In this document: positions 12,511 to 12,718 of the stretch, one piece after another
Position numbering within the stretch: the stretch's first letter is position 1
Layout of the letters: every line of letters begins with the position of its first letter
Origin: an uncultured Oscillospiraceae bacterium
GTDB taxonomy: Bacteria > Bacillota > Clostridia > Oscillospirales > Oscillospiraceae
Assembly (NCBI GenBank): GCA_934646175.1
Contig: CAKUEI010000046.1
Coordinates: 1 to 12,718, forward strand
Direction of reading: 5' to 3'
DNA: 12,718 nucleotides
Made by a program: the position numbers and the translations under genes
Notes under the pieces: generated by a model
Seen by the model: only the letters and a program-made list of their open reading frames with translations
The model's database searches: none
Told to the model about the DNA's origin: nothing

Positions 12511-12718
12511 TTAGCGGCCAAATTGACCGAAAAGGACGGCCTGGGCGCGGGGAAGGTCCTCCTTGCGCACAGTAAAGATATACTCGCAGGCCAAGGCGGG
12601 GGATTCCCCGAAGGAGCCGGTCCTGCCGCGGCGGCCGGTGGAAAGGGGGCTGGGGGCGGAACGGTCCACCACCTTCAGCCGGTAATCCACATGGTTTTGG
12701 GCCAGAAGGGAACGGACG
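12511..12718 (-). CDS. Small hypothetical protein, C-terminal fragment
   Basis: On the - strand a frame enters from the right edge (first full codon at 12717-12715) and runs 68 codons to TAA at 12513-12511. The encoded segment reads like a real protein: a helix-like RSLLAQNHVDYRLKVVD, a Ser/Pro/Gly-rich stretch with GRRGRTGSFGE, then the strand-like ALACEYIFTVRKEDLPRAQAVL and a short tail. The LxxNxVxYxxKVV and YxFxVRKEDxxxA pattern resembles small signal-transducing-like or DUF2007-type proteins from Clostridia, but I cannot name the family. It converges on the HAD gene, with a shared terminator between. The N-terminus is outside the window. Confidence 0.65.
   Translation of the reverse strand, partial: VRSLLAQNHVDYRLKVVDRSAPSPLSTGRRGRTGSFGESPALACEYIFTVRKEDLPRAQAVLFGQFGR

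Noticed and set aside
1..12718. CRISPR array, transposase, phage or tRNA/rRNA genes
   Set aside because: No regularly spaced short repeats, no integrase or transposase motifs and no tRNA cloverleaf were seen. The two long repeat copies are 7 kb apart.

Overview
This GC-rich window reads as a chromosomal housekeeping segment from a Clostridia-type Firmicute. Its gene content and order (mutL-miaA-hfq, then yggS-sepF-divIVA-ileS-lspA-rluD), the T-box in front of ileS and the ECF thiamine transporter all fit that group. The high GC and the style of the intergenic repeats suggest Oscillospiraceae or a relative, but that placement is inference. All complete genes lie on the + strand. One gene fragment lies on the - strand at the right edge.

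Bases 1-1980 carry the C-terminal endonuclease half of MutL (5' end outside the window), the tRNA dimethylallyltransferase MiaA and the RNA chaperone Hfq. Bases 1981-2243 are noncoding and hold the first copy of an interspersed repeat. Bases 2244-5586 carry a membrane-anchored HlyD-like protein, the PLP-homeostasis protein YggS/YlmE, the FtsZ-ring protein SepF and the coiled-coil protein DivIVA. A near-consensus promoter lies inside the yggS coding region and would fire into sepF. A clean intrinsic terminator closes divIVA.

Bases 5643-6163 hold a structured noncoding block, a sigma-70-type promoter and a complete isoleucine-type T-box leader with a terminator. They control ileS (6164-8986). 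The next noncoding stretch (8987-9398) contains the ileS terminator, GC-rich hairpin modules, the second repeat copy and a promoter for lspA. lspA and the pseudouridine synthase gene rluD overlap by ATGA.

A strong promoter overlapping the rluD stop drives a canonical TPP riboswitch with its own expression-platform terminator. This is followed by thiT and, 14 bases later, a Cof-type HAD phosphatase, so the phosphatase is probably controlled by thiamine pyrophosphate too. A terminator at 12437-12468 ends this operon and may also serve a converging small gene fragment at 12511-12717.

I found no phage, CRISPR, transposase, rRNA or tRNA gene. The less routine material is the interspersed structured repeats, the promoter embedded in yggS, the lone HlyD-like protein in a division-gene cluster, the twin C-terminal motifs of DivIVA, the variant IleRS signature motifs, and the TPP-linked HAD enzyme.
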